DNA of 31,075 bases from Rhypophila decipiens (GCA_033297075.1 MU858141.1:114812-145886), one strand, 5' to 3'. Positions 1-11,115 are shown, numbered from the stretch's first letter. Numbers and translations are program-made. Notes: a model not told the origin generated them from the sequence alone.

Positions 1-86
1 GAAAAAAGAGAAACGATGGATCAAAAGAGAAAAGGATGGTGAGCATTCGGGGGAAGGGAAGGTTATAGAGGCTGAAGAATAAAGAC

Positions 87-219
87 TGCCACTGCTCGGA
101 ATCGAACCGAAGTTTTGTGAACATTAGATTGAAGGAGGGTAGAAGGCGAATATCATCCTCCGCTGGGGGGCAGCATGTCACAATTAAACACACGTGCTAA
201 ACCACTACACCACAGCGGG
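87..219 (-). tRNA. tRNA-like gene with long insertion, possibly pseudo
   Basis: Read on the minus strand, this begins with a 7-nt acceptor strand (219-213), then a D-arm containing GGTGTAGTGG, and ends with a T-arm containing GGTTCGATTCC (B box) closed by a 5-bp stem, then the matching acceptor strand and A at 87. The acceptor pairs at 6 of 7 positions, with one G-U and a C-C mismatch at the first pair. A 5-nt anticodon 5' strand TGTGT can pair at four positions with TCACA near 120, which would leave an intron-like insertion of roughly 45 nt in the anticodon loop. The anticodon is not clear (AAT or GTG are possible). It could be an intron-containing tRNA or a decayed one. Confidence 0.45.
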
Positions 220-326
220 ACAGTCTTTTGCTCGAATTTCGATTGAGGGATAGGTCTGAAAACTAGCCTAAAGACCCCAGAGTCACAGACATTGGATGAA
301 ATATGAGGTAGCTGGTCGTCTGGGAC

Positions 327-366
327 CACGCAACTTGCAAGTCACGCAACTTGCAAGTCACGCAAC
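327..366. repeat. 16-bp tandem repeat with internal palindrome
   Basis: Two perfect copies of CACGCAACTTGCAAGT (327-342, 343-358) are followed by a half copy (359-366). Each full unit contains the perfect 10-bp palindrome ACTTGCAAGT. Confidence 0.85.
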
Positions 367-806
367 CCCCTGCTAACGGCTGGGAAGGAGGATGCGAAAG
401 TGCTGGACCATATGCTTGTACGAATTGTACCTGCCGTCTGTAGTTATCTATACACGATGAATCTTGATAATGCGCCCCTTGTCGTCATACTCATCTTCTT
501 GCTCACCAGATAAGATACATTGACCTACGGCTCCCGACATCCCCTCTTGACTTTGCAGACTTAAAAGACGATATTGTAAAGTGCTTTCAAAAAGACAATG
601 TCGTATCTCAATCGTGGTTTCTTCTGAATCTATTCAACCTATGTCGAAAATATAATTTCTACTAACTTCCCTATTCTGGGAATAATATGCTAAGGCTTTA
701 GAGCACAGCGCTGCTTCTCGACGTAAGGGAGTGGAATAAAAAACCCATGGACAGTCTCGACCTAGTGTTTGATGCATTGGCTATTATTCCCAAGAATCGA
801 GGCCGT

Positions 807-899
807 AGGCGTTGATTTGGTCGTCTTGAGATACTTGTCGATGGCCCCTGTATACCGCAGGCATTAATTTGGTCGTCTTGAGATACTTGTTGATGGCCC
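807..899. repeat. 41-bp direct duplication
   Basis: Copies at 807-847 and 859-899 share the core GGTCGTCTTGAGATACTTGT and differ at only a few positions. The period is 52 bp. It looks like a local tandem duplication with slight decay. Confidence 0.85.
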
Positions 900-1211
900 A
901 GGCTGGTATGTATGATTTCTTCGCTCTGTATCAACGAAGGCTGGGAGCCGTTGGGACATCAAAGTTTGTCAACGAAGTCCTCGAAGAGGTGCGCAAACTC
1001 AACTCCACCAGAGAAAGTATCGGCAAGGCTCATGAAGCCCAGATCAGCAGGTAGTAAATCTGTGACTGATCACAGACGATACTGTGATACACGAGGTGGA
1101 GTCGATGATCGGAAATTGTTGGAATACACCAGGGATGGGGTTGACACAACGCAACTCAACGTTATTGTACGTACTGAATTGCTGGATGAGTGTGTGTGTT
1201 GTATTAGGAAG

Positions 1212-1337
1212 AGAGAGCCAGACTACGGCGAAGCCGTAGTTAAGGGGCATGCTCTCTACGCACGGGCCACCGAGTGGCCCGAGCTCACTATCTGCTTATC
1301 TATGGTGCGGGGCTTACGTCATGGCCATTTGGCCATG
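1212..1337. repeat. cluster of three perfect hairpins plus an enclosing stem
   Basis: There are three perfect inverted repeats with 8-bp stems. The first is ACTACGGC/GCCGTAGT (1222-1229, 1233-1240), the second CGGGCCAC/GTGGCCCG (1263-1270, 1274-1281) and the third CATGGCCA/TGGCCATG (1320-1327, 1330-1337). Loops are 2-3 nt. The first hairpin is enclosed by a further 7-bp pair, AGAGAGC (1212-1218) with GCTCTCT (1251-1257). The function is unknown; a structured RNA or a transposon end are possibilities. Confidence 0.75.
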
Positions 1338-1437
1338 CCGTTGAAGCCACGTGACAATACCCAATTACCTATGTTCCAACAGAAATTTTATTTTCCGCCT
1401 CTGCAGCATTATCTTTGAACCGAGGAGCTAAAGTCCC

Positions 1438-1950
1438 CTAGTATTTTAGCTTTTCCAGGCACTGGATGATGTTGGGAGACGATATGCATTTCTTTTCATC
1501 TGCGCCCGCGCACGGGTAGCAAGTCGTAGCTACGCGAAGTTGGGCATCGAATTTTCGATTACACGGGCGTTTTGCTTCCATGCTCTCGAAAAACCGTACC
1601 AGGCAGGGGCGGCACGTATCGTTCTTCAAGACATTGGTTATGTGTCTTTCATTAGACCCATACCGGATAAGCCACTGGCAAACTGCAGGGAGCTTCCCAG
1701 GATATATATAAGACAGAGGAGGCGAGTCGTCTGTCTCGTGGTTGTGGGCGTCTTCCATATCAATATATTCGTCGGAATCCACAGACTTGTCGGAATCGAC
1801 GGACGGGTTGCCGTCCTGACCAGAAGGTAACGCCGCAAGCTGCGCGTCTTGTTCTTGGATCCTAGCCCGGGCTAGGCCAGCATCTCTCTCCTTTGCCAAT
1901 TTGATCCTTCGTCCCCTTTTACCACCGTGGTGCTTACGTTTGGAGGGCAT
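1438..1950 (-). CDS. small Cys-rich hypothetical protein, possibly DUF3716-like
   Basis: A single-exon frame of 170 residues opens with a very basic N-terminus (MPSKRKHHGGKRGRR), which could be a nuclear localisation signal or an RNA/DNA contact. An acidic, Ser/Asp-rich middle follows (about residues 47-75). The C-terminal third has cysteines spaced CxxC ... C ... CxxC ... C (TCRPC, RPCNR, TCYPC, KKC), which suggests a zinc-binding fold. The spacing resembles the fungal DUF3716 pattern, but that assignment is from memory and tentative. The ATG at 1950 is followed by charged, coding-like sequence and preceded by AT-rich DNA. A perfect 16-bp palindrome (1861-1876) lies inside the Ala-Arg repeat of the coding region. 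No neighbour suggests a pathway. Confidence 0.55.
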   Translation of the reverse strand: MPSKRKHHGGKRGRRIKLAKERDAGLARARIQEQDAQLAALPSGQDGNPSVDSDKSVDSDEYIDMEDAHNHETDDSPPLSYIYPGKLPAVCQWLIRYGSNERHITNVLKNDTCRPCLVRFFESMEAKRPCNRKFDAQLRVATTCYPCAGADEKKCISSPNIIQCLEKLKY

Positions 1951-2796
1951 CTGGACTTATACTATCTATAAATGAAGAAAACAGGAAATTAGTAACTATT
2001 CCCACTACTAATGATGTGTATGTATATGTGTAACGTTATATCCTGTGCCTGTTTTTGGGAGGGCTGGGCGGCAATGCTGGGCACCCCCTAAGGTCATAGA
2101 ATACCGCAATCAGCGGTTCCGCTTTTGCGCGTCACAAAATCCTACCACAGGACGGTTCTTGGAGATCCTACTACAGGAGGGTTCTTGGTGTCGTTCGGAT
2201 ACTGATGCATTCAGTGAAAGGGCCGAGCATCTTGCCTGTCGTCGGGAGACTGTGGAGGTGCTTTCTGTTGAAGGTTCCATGTCGCCAAGGATGCTTGTTG
2301 AACGCCCTCTCACAGCACTGGCATGGCACAAGGTTCCGATATCCCATAGCCTGGGTGAGGACGCCTCGCCAACGCTCCATACGACCCGAGGTCAAATGGT
2401 AGCACCAGTATCGCACTGGTTCTGATTTTCGTGAGGAGGATAGTGTCCGACTTGAAAGATCTTCTTATGGAGGGAGTGTAGAGACCGTCTGTCCGATGGG
2501 CCTCCTGTTCTATGGCTTTGGCGGCTTCCAGCAAACACTTCCATTTCACTGAGATTATCTGTCGACTGCTGACACAACGTATCATATCTACAAAACATTG
2601 AACCACCATCACCTTCTTGATATCTCAGCGAAAGCAAAGGCCGAGGTCAACTTCGAACAACTTAACAAGCAAACCCCCTGGGGAGGACGGCCCCCGTTTG
2701 GACGGAATTGCTGTATTATGGTTTAGCGGCAGCCCTACTCTTCTTCAATCTTGTTGTATATTGGGGTGAATATCTAGGGGTCAATGCATAGCTAAC
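1951..2796. other. gene-poor stretch
   Basis: I see no convincing gene. Overlapping open frames on both strands between 2045 and 2640 lack domain-like sequence. The stretch includes one short tandem duplication (2139-2190). Confidence 0.45.
2139..2190. repeat. 26-bp tandem duplication
   Basis: Two adjacent 26-bp copies (2139-2164, 2165-2190) begin ATCCTAC and end GGTTCTTGGNG. They differ at three positions. Confidence 0.8.
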
Positions 2797-3099
2797 ATGG
2801 CTACTTGGGACGCCACTTTAGCTGGCGAGATTGAACAATCTCTGGTATTGGCTCAGATAACGGATGGCAGGGTTTATGGCATTGCACCATCTGATTCGAT
2901 AATTCGGATGAGAGCAGCGAGTAGTATACTGGAAATGGACGCTGGGAGAGTTTTGAATAAGACTTCTGCTGAAAAGAAGTTAAAAAAGAAGATGGCGAGG
3001 TCAGGGAATAAGTCCTGGATCTATAATCTACTCAATCTCTTATCAGAGTATAACAAACAGAAAGGAGGTTGTGGGATAAATGTTCAGAAAACCATCTGA
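2797..3099 (+). CDS. hypothetical protein, weakly supported
   Basis: An open frame of 100 residues from ATG at 2797 to the stop at 3097. It has a mixed N-terminal part (MATWDATLAGEIEQSLVLAQ) and a lysine-rich segment (AEKKLKKKMARSGNKSW). There is no signal peptide and no recognised motif. Amino-acid usage is less random than in the neighbouring shadow frames, which is the only positive evidence. It may be an exon remnant of a larger, lost gene or a chance frame. Confidence 0.22.
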   Translation: MATWDATLAGEIEQSLVLAQITDGRVYGIAPSDSIIRMRAASSILEMDAGRVLNKTSAEKKLKKKMARSGNKSWIYNLLNLLSEYNKQKGGCGINVQKTI

Positions 3100-3295
3100 A
3101 TAAAAGAAAAGCTTGTATGTACAACCCAACCCTTACCCAGGTTCCATATGTACAATTCAGGCAGAAACTAGCCACTGGACATCCTCCGTTTCTTTTATCA
3201 TAGGGTATCCCAAGACACGTTTTTGTTCCTCGGTCATCAAATCATACCTTTTTGCCCAAGGACCACCTATCTCCAGCCCAGGTATAGGAGATGGC

Positions 3296-4979
3296 TCAAG
3301 CAACAGGCCGAATCCCCTGCGGATAATAAAACAAATCCGTCGGGTCATATCGTGCCTTGAGCTGTCTCAGTTTCTTCAAATTCCCACCATAGTAAAGCTT
3401 CTCCGCAGTGTCCCTGTCCAAACTGGCATCCGCGTAATTGACATACATACCCCATTCCTTAGCCTCTTCATTTCCTTTCTGAGTAACAGCCCCCTTGACA
3501 CCAGCCGACCCGCCAGGAAGAGTCTTGACAACGGCATCAACCCAGCCGTCGAGAAAGTTCATTCCGTCGCGCGGGAAAGAGCCAAATAACTGGCGGTCGT
3601 AGAACTGGATTATGTAGAGCTTGTCGCGGTGCGGATAAGCGGTGGACGAGTTGGATTTGGACGAGATTGCAGAGTGATAACCGCCGTGCATGTCAAGTTG
3701 GAACCAGACTGCGCGGGTGAAGGGCAGCTTGGAGGAATTTGTAAAGTGGTAGTCTACGAATGCCTGGGCTGTTGCGCCCGAGAGGGAGTTGAGGGTTAGG
3801 GATTTGGCGTAAAAGTTTTCTTGCTGGACATGGATAAACAGTTTGTGGTTAGCATGATACCTTTTTTTTGGGGTGGGAGGCAGGTGAAAGAGGAAAGAAC
3901 TTACAGGGCTAGGTTCAGAAACATCCACATCGGGAATGAGACCGTAGTGCGTGACCGCCTCGATCCAAGTGACCGTCTCGGAGCGGGTGATATTCGCCTG
4001 TGGAGCGGCCTCACTCAATAATGGGGCGATAGCCTCGCGCATCTGGGCATCCGTTCCGTAATACAGACCCTCGATGCCGATCTGGCCGCGGGCATAGTCT
4101 GACACCCGGAAGTTGATCTCCCGGGGCATATCATCCCGAGCATACCGCTCGACCGCTTCAAGACCGGCCACGGCGGTAGTGCGTGTCCACTTGAGGTCGA
4201 CGCTGAAGAAAGTGAGGGTGCTGGGTGCTTCAAATGTCCGTAACCGCCATTTGGCAATGATGCCAAAGTTGGAGCCGGCGCCGCGGATAGCCCAGAAGAG
4301 ATCCGGGTTCTGAGTTTCCGAGGCCTCGACGATGCTCCCGTCTGCGAGGACTACTGTCGCACCAACGACAAAGTCCTGCGCAAGTCCGTGCGTGTGCGAG
4401 CTGAAGCCAAACCCTCCGTGGGCAAAGTGGCCGGAAATTCCGACTCTGTAGTCACATCAGCATCTGGCTTGGGAGGTAAGTTACAGCGAGTGAGTAAACA
4501 TACCCAGGACATGTCCCGTGCGAAACGGCCCTTCCATAGTTCCTGTACAACACACTCGCCAAATGGCCTAACCTCGTCCCCGCCTGGACAGTAGCGACAT
4601 CGGTATCGGCATCATACGTGACCTCGTTCATGCGGTCCAGCTGGACAATCAGATGCCCATCCTCTCCACCAAAGCCAAACGAGGCATAGCTATGACCTCC
4701 CGACTTGGCAGACACTTTGATGCCGAGCTTCTTGCCGCAAAGCACGGCTTTTTGGATCTGCTCAATGTTCCTTGGTACGGCGATGGCTACCGGCGTATAA
4801 GGTAGACGTGTGTTGAAGGGCGCAACATCACGTCTCCAGTCCGCCGAGTTCTTGGCGTCGATGGGCACACCCGCACCCGTGAGACAGGTTTCAATCTCTG
4901 CGCGGGTGACGATGGGACCTGCTTGTGTGAGGGTTAGAAACCCTGCTGTAAGGAAGGAGGTAAAGACAGAGGTGCGCAT
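3296..4979 (-). CDS. secreted FAD-dependent oxidoreductase, bicovalent (AA7, glucooligosaccharide oxidase type)
   Basis: Three exons, 4979-4504, 4445-3905 and 3823-3296, with GT-AG introns of 58 bp (4446-4503) and 81 bp (3824-3904), join in frame to give 514 residues, the usual size for this VAO/PCMH flavoprotein family. The ATG at 4979 starts a signal peptide (MRTSVFTSFLTAGFLTLTQA); the in-frame ATG at 5006 would put nine residues ahead of it. The FAD-binding part holds SGGHSYASFGFGGEDGH, with His96 as the 8-alpha-histidyl site, and HGTCPGVGISGHFAHGGFGF, with Cys157 as the 6-S-cysteinyl site. Their 61-residue spacing matches bicovalent oligosaccharide oxidases. The C-terminal BBE segment ends near YDPTDLFYYPQG. 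Such enzymes oxidise sugar C1 or secondary-metabolite alcohols and make H2O2. The substrate cannot be read from sequence; a secondary-metabolism berberine-bridge-like role is the alternative. Confidence 0.9.
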
Positions 4980-5095
4980 GATGGGCAGACAGGCAGGCAG
5001 ACACACGCAGCCAAGAAAAAGAACGATTGTCTCTGCGCTCTAAGAAGCCGGGATGGAAACCAGTTGAGAGAAGAAAAGCTTGTCTCTACGCCCTG

Positions 5096-5103
5096 TATAT
5101 ATA
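5096..5103 (-). promoter_or_regulatory. possible TATA element of the FAD oxidase
   Basis: TATATATA lies about 117 bp upstream of the ATG at 4979 in otherwise mixed-composition DNA. This is a plausible TATA element for the minus-strand oxidase gene. The position alone supports it. Confidence 0.35.
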
Positions 5104-7081
5104 CGTGTAATGGAGATTGTGTCATTTTTAAGTTTAAGAATTCGGCCCGTACCTGCGCCCTTGTCATCTGCGGGGTGTAGATCATCTCCAGTCGTCGCGG
5201 GGCCAGGTTCCGTCCATCTTACTATGCGACTTAGGAACCAAGATCGGATGCCTGACAGGACGCTCACGGCGTTGCCCATCACATCAGCCTGGATGGGCTC
5301 TCGTTGCGTGGGATGTGGGCCGTGTCGTGTGGGTGATGTGGAAAGTACGGAGTATTGGACAAGTAATGATACAACGTTTGGTAGTATGTTGAGTGGGCTT
5401 GTCGTCTGATGAAAGAACGGGGCACTGAATGACGGCAAACCGGTATCGTGAAATTTCGTGCTGATCAGTACACTGTACCCCTGAAGAGAGAAAAACAAGG
5501 AATTATATGAAATAAGCTCTTTCCGCAACCCGGGTTTATGGGATCCCTTTATTAATTTAAAAGTACCAAGTAAAGTAGGGTGGTATATAAATCGGTGGCA
5601 GGTTGTCCGTGAAGAGATTCTGGAAGCTGGATATGTTTATGCGGGGTTTCCCCGTCCTCTTGAGCTATGCGGTTTATGGTAAGGTGCCACGGAAAGTTTC
5701 GCTGTTTGTCCCTATCTCGTCCAGCCCCCAAGGCTCCAAGCTCTGTAGCGCGTGGGGCGGGTAAGGCGGTTGAATGCTAGCGTAACCTGGGGTTTAGCGA
5801 GTATTCGTCAAGACTTCTCACTGTCATCATCGTTTCCATGTGAAGAATCGGGATCTCGACCGTTCTGCCGCAGAACTTCCGGTGTTCTTCGAGCTAAAAG
5901 GACTATCTTATTACCGATGACTTTATGTGAGGGACTTAATGGTTGTTACATGTAATTAGTGTTGGGCAGAGTCGGGGGATTGTCTTGATGCAAGTGCGGC
6001 TCGGGGCATGCGGGCGTTGCCAAGCCCCAATCCCGGCTTCTCGGGAACCATGCCGTTGATGTTCTCGGGAAGGCGCGTGTCGAAACCAGTTGGGAGGAAG
6101 ATGTCGGAGCAGTAGTTTTCGAGCAATGGAGGCTCATGATGTAGAAAATAAATTACCATGCAGCCATATAAAGTGTTCAGTTATCCTCTTGCTGGGCCTA
6201 GTTGTGTGTCGCAATCTACCATTCCCCGGTAAACGCTTGCGGCTCTTATCGCCGGCGGATGTAGCATGGGCATACCGGTAGCGGCTACGAACTAACTCTA
6301 TCCGAAGTACCGGCCGGATCTGAGTCTAGATCTTTGTTCGGATTTTATAGTTGCCAACTCCTAGCCTCGGACTAGAATGTCGTGAATGTCATGAATATCG
6401 TCCGCTAACCATGCTTCTACCTCTACCCAAAGCGTACACACACGCCGAAGAACAACTGCGGATCGGGATCGTGGCGGCCAATGAGGCAGGCTAAGACGGC
6501 TTATCCACCGCTGCAAGATTACTTCTCACAAGCACAAAACAGCCAGCAGATCAACGCCCTGATTATATCTGTATATTGCTTCACTATCGTAAAGTATCTG
6601 GGTATATTCCATAGGTACAATATCAACTATCGACCAGCCCCTTTATCTAGACGAGCCGCCGTGGTCAAACCCCAATCAAAACACCTAGATAGGTACATGT
6701 ACTCCGTCCCGCCCGACGGTGGTTGTTTTGGACAAGAAAAATACGACCGGTACGGATATGTTGAAGAAAAAACAAATAACTCATGTTACCAACACCGACA
6801 TCCAATCCAGCTCCATGCTTTATATCCCTTTGCTTAAAAAAATCCAACGCCTTCCATGCATGTTTACTCCGCCTGCCTGCATGCTTCACCGTCTATCGAG
6901 TTGAATGCTTCGATGCCCGCTTGAACGAGTCAAGCCGAAGAATGCCCAATAGTTTTCCCTATGCCAAGATGCTGGGAGAATACAAAAAAGAAAAGAGGTA
7001 AGCGGGAGGTAAACAAAAAGGGTTATTCCACTACCGTTTGTTCATAAAAGTCGTTTGTGATGCAAAAATTCACCAGTGCCC
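5104..7081. other. intergenic region without recognisable gene
   Basis: About 2 kb between the oxidase promoter and the 3' end of the kinase gene. Open frames here (for example 5080-5409 plus, 6481-6837 plus) are short, overlap others and show no domain pattern. The left part probably contains the oxidase promoter and the right part the kinase 3' UTR. Confidence 0.5.
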
Positions 7082-10000
7082 TCACGAGAGCGCACTCTTC
7101 ACAGCTGCCAGCTTAACAGGCTTGGTCATAAATAAGTCACTGCCACTGGCAATTGCCTCTTTCCGACTCAGCTCGCTGCTCAGACCTGTCAGCGCAATAA
7201 TCTTGCAGGGCGTTCGCATCTCCTCCGGCACGGAAGCGCATCCAGTCGCTGCAGGCAGAATCCCGGCCTCTGCCTCGAGCCTCCTAATCTCCCGAATCGC
7301 CTCGAATCCGTCCATGACGGGCATGCTGATATCCATAAAAACCGTCTGAAACCGTTTGGATCCTGGTGAAAGGGATGCCTGATACAGCTCGACGGCCTCC
7401 AGACCATTGGCTGCCGATTCAAAGGTGTGGTTCAGTTTCTTAGCCACCGCCGATAGAAGCTTGATATTGATGGGGTTGTCATCCACTAGCAGGAGATGAA
7501 GGGTCGGAGGAGTGTCGATAACTGGCTTTGGGTCTGGTGCTTTTGTTGACTCGGGAGGTTTTCCCGCTTGTAGCGGGTTGGGAACCGTGACGGTCATGGT
7601 ACTTGGGGCGACTGGCAAATCGGCGGGAGGCAAGGGCTGAATGTCTGTCGGTTGAGGCGAAGTGGGCTGCGATGTTGGCGGTGACGTAGGCTGCGACTTG
7701 TGGTCAGGCACCTTTGGCCGAATGTCTTGGACGCTAAAAGTGGACCGGATCTTTGGACGACGAACTGGCTTCATGTCCATTGATGTCAAGACGTCGTTTT
7801 CCTCCGAATCCTCCTCCGAGGAGACTGGTACCGGTTTTTCTTGCGTGGGAGTCGGCTCCTGCGTAGCTGATTCACTCGCCTCCGGGTCCGTTGCGGACAT
7901 GGCCTGAGTCAGCGTAGAGTTAAAGAATGACAACATCTTTGTTGGGCCGATAGGATGATGTAGATGCAGCCCGTGGGATTTGAGCGCCTCGTACTTCAGA
8001 CAGCTCGGTGGGCCGGCGCCTGAGCACACAAGAATGAGAGGAGCCGGCGTCGAAATCAACGTAGAAGGACCACCGCTCCTGACAACCATTGCGACGATAT
8101 CGCTATCGACAAGATAGAGGTCCGCCGATGGAAGCGGACACTCGCCAGTCCCCAAGACCACATTCATGCGCAGACTGTCGGTGGCGTTTACGCGAACCAT
8201 CCGCTCCACAACGGTGGCACGAAGACGCATCTCCTTGGTGATGGTAAGAGGTGTTTTGGCAGCGGCGGCATATGCTTCGGGTGTAAGAAGACACAACGTC
8301 CGTCCAGCAAGGTTATCTTGGTCGATATGTGCCGAGAGCGAGACGGGTCCCTCAATTACCGGTTCGCCGTTTCGCCTGAGAGGCAGACAGACCTCAACAA
8401 GTGTCCCCACGCCGACAGAGCTCTTGACGTTAATCGTGCCCCCGAGGCCTGTGGTTAGCTGCTGCACAATGCTGAGACCCAGCCCAATGCCCGGAGCGTA
8501 CGAATCTTCCTGTGAGAATGGGCTAAAGAGCCGGTACTTTAGATAATCCGAGCTCATCCCCTTGCCCGTGTCCTCGACGGTGAAGCAAATGTGGTCGCAG
8601 ACGTGACCCGTCTTGTCTGCTTTCTGCACCACCTTGAGCCCAACCTCAATGCGACCCGACTTGGTGTATTTGAGAGAGTTTCCATAGATGTTCATGACGA
8701 TGCGCTTCCACGCGCCCACGTCGACCGGCATTTCCCACTCGGGCAATGCAGAGATGTTGATAATGACGAGTAGCGAACGATCCGAGGGAATAGCCTTTTT
8801 GACACCATTGGATATGTTTATAGAGTAGACGCCGGTTGAACGGAGTGATGACTGGGTGGCGTGCTCCGACAGATGGCTGAAGTGGACGGCATCGACGACA
8901 TCTTCGACCAATCTCCCAATGTGGGCGACTTTAATGGAGGCTACTGATGTAGTTGCAGCCTTTCCATCCTTGATGGCGATGGCATGATCTAACAGATTGG
9001 TAAATGTATCCAAAAGGGTCTTACCGCAGGAGTCGAGCATGTCGAGTGTTGAGAGCAAGGACGGATCAGTGATTGCCTCGCGGAGCAACTCGCTGCTGGC
9101 CAGAATTCCATGCAAAGGACTCCTCAGTTCGTGACTGATGGAAGAGACAAAACTCGTCTTTGCGCGACTAGCAGCCAGGGCTTCCATTCGGGAGACTTCG
9201 GCCATGACTGAGTTGCCAAAGGCAGCAACTAGGCCGATGGAATTATCGTCAAAGGATTGTCTCACATCTGCAACCCACCCGAACGCGGCGGCATACCAGC
9301 ATTCTCGCTGGAAGTGCCAGAGTGGGAGGAAAATGATGTACTTTGCGGCAGGGAAGGCCTGAAAGACTGTGGCCACGTCCTTCTGCAGCATCACGTTTTC
9401 TGGATCGCGCAAATCAAGACCGGGCCATGGTTTTCCCGGTGCATAGACCTCATCGATGGGACCAAACTCGTCGGCAGAAAAGATGTGGCCTCGGGGGTAC
9501 CTCCGAATAAACCTCTGCAAAAGGGCTTCCGGAAGACGGGCGTGTGAAGCCTGTGTTGATGTTGGGGTATCCTCGGCGGTAGACTGAACAATTTCAGCAC
9601 AAAATGGACCCGATGTCTCGTCCTGAAATTTGGGTGGGGAGGACTCGAGGGCAAGCCGATCTGCATGGTTCAAAAATGTGCTCGGGACGGCATCAAGAAA
9701 CAGTAGGCCATCCATGTTCATTGTCCTTCGAATCGTGGTGGCGGCTCGGAAGAAGGCCGATTTGATGTTTGCCGAGCTGATGAAGCCGCTGGCGTGCGAC
9801 TCGGGCAGCTTAAGAGATGCGGGTAGGTGAGCGGGCACCAATTCCTGCGACCTTTGATCTGTCGGCTTATCTGCAGCGGTATCCTCTGCACCTTGACCTT
9901 GGCCTGCAGGGGCCTGCCGCTCCATCGGGTTCTCGCTGACCTCGTCACCAACGCTCGTGACCGGTGAATCGGTAACCGGCATATCATTTCCGAGAAGGGA

Positions 10001-11115
10001 CTGGCCTGATACCTTGGACTCGATTGAGGAGGACGAAAGTTGGTTTGCCGGTGGTGGCGGTCGCCCTTCAATGGAGGACTCGGCTCGGCCATTTGAGCTG
10101 GATTGTTTGGAGCTGGTTGTTCTGAGGCTCGGTGTGAATGTGATGGCTGACTGTGGACGAATTTCTGTGCCAGTGGACATGCTTCCTGTGACCGAAGGTG
10201 CCGGCGATGGATCTGATCCGATGAATGCACTTAGACCCTGCAGAAGCTTTTCGGACCGGTGAAGGTTCTGCCTCATCCTGACATTATCGAGGTGGTCCAC
10301 GATGGTAGCGGCGATGTCGTTCATGATGCCGACCGTCTCATCATTGTCAAAGTCATGGAGCTTGTTGTCGACGACGCAGTAGCTCCCCAGCAAGTAGCCC
10401 AGACGTGACACCAGAGGGACCTCCAGGTACGACACGAAATATGGAAACTCTTTGACATATATCCTCTCGGAGTAGGCCGGATCGGTTCGGAAGTCGTTCA
10501 CAATGTATCGCGTCCTGTTGGCAATCACATTCGGGCCATGCCTTTCCCATTCGCCCTTCTCGTCCAGGAAAGCCTTCATTGTCGTTGGGCAGACCCCCCA
10601 GCACGCCTCCAGCCTGGCAACGCCCAGCCATACCCTATCGTCGCCATCGCATTTCCACTCGCGGATGGAATGCGACCTGGTCATCTCTGCCACCACCCAT
10701 TGCGTCTCGCGGTCGATAAAGGAGAGGAAGGACCGGTCGGTATTGAGTCGCAGGGCTCCCAGTTGGACAAGGGCGTTGAGTGTGGGATCTGCGTTAATAT
10801 ACGGCTTTGGCTGAGGGCCCCATGGAAGACCATCGGGGAATGAAGCCGCCTCGAGATAGCTGGAAGGGGAGTGTCAGGCAAACATGCAATGCGACTATGC
10901 AATCCTGTAGGCTGTCAAATGAAGGTAGGTACTCACGCAGCAATTTCACGCTGACGGGCTCGTTCGTGGTTCTCAACCTCTAGCTTGTGGGCGTCGGCGT
11001 CGGCTTCGGTCAACCCCGCAAGGGTGCTTCCGTTGCCGTCGCCTGCACCTCCATCTTTTCCTTGTTGGCCTTTCTCTTCCTCGGTACAGGAACATGAGGC
11101 AACATCGATAATCAT
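7082..11115 (-). CDS. GAF-domain hybrid histidine kinase
   Basis: Two exons (11115-10937 and 10859-7082) flank a 77-bp intron (GTGAGT...TTCCAG) and encode 1318 residues. Exon 1 is a short Gly/Glu-rich N-terminus. A GAF-type sensor follows at about residues 60-270, then Ser/Pro-rich linkers. HisKA has phospho-acceptor His636 in FVSSISHELRSPLHG. The HATPase domain has the N-box (Asn787 in NIYGNSLKY), the G1 box (Asp823 in DTGKGM) and the G2 box (GIGLGLSIV). After a long Pro/Ser/Thr-rich linker, the receiver domain has acidic pocket Asp1186-Asp1187, phospho-acceptor Asp1236 in VFMDISMPVMDGF, and Lys1306 in TKPVK. The protein ends 12 residues later. No membrane segment is apparent, so it is probably cytosolic. 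It should autophosphorylate on His, transfer to its own Asp, and feed a YPD1-type phosphotransfer protein. The signal sensed is unknown; I do not assign a fungal HHK class. Confidence 0.93.

Larger units (their letters stand above)
220..1437. other. gene-poor stretch with short repeats and hairpins
   Basis: No reading frame here looks like a protein. The stretch holds a 16-bp palindromic tandem repeat (327-366), a 41-bp direct repeat (807-847 and 859-899) and a cluster of perfect hairpins (1212-1337), each listed separately. The longest open frame (912-1418, plus) translates through the hairpins and shows no domain-like pattern, so it is not called. Confidence 0.5.

Noticed and set aside
912..1418. 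168-residue plus-strand open frame
   Set aside because: It runs through the hairpin cluster, overlaps other frames and shows no domain or codon pattern of a real protein.
5040..5528. 162-residue minus-strand frame upstream of the FAD oxidase
   Set aside because: It covers the oxidase promoter with its TATA-like site and has no recognisable motif; the oxidase signal peptide start lies downstream in another exon.
9718..10230. 170-residue minus-strand frame inside the kinase gene
   Set aside because: It is a shadow of the Ser/Pro-rich linker of the histidine kinase in another frame.
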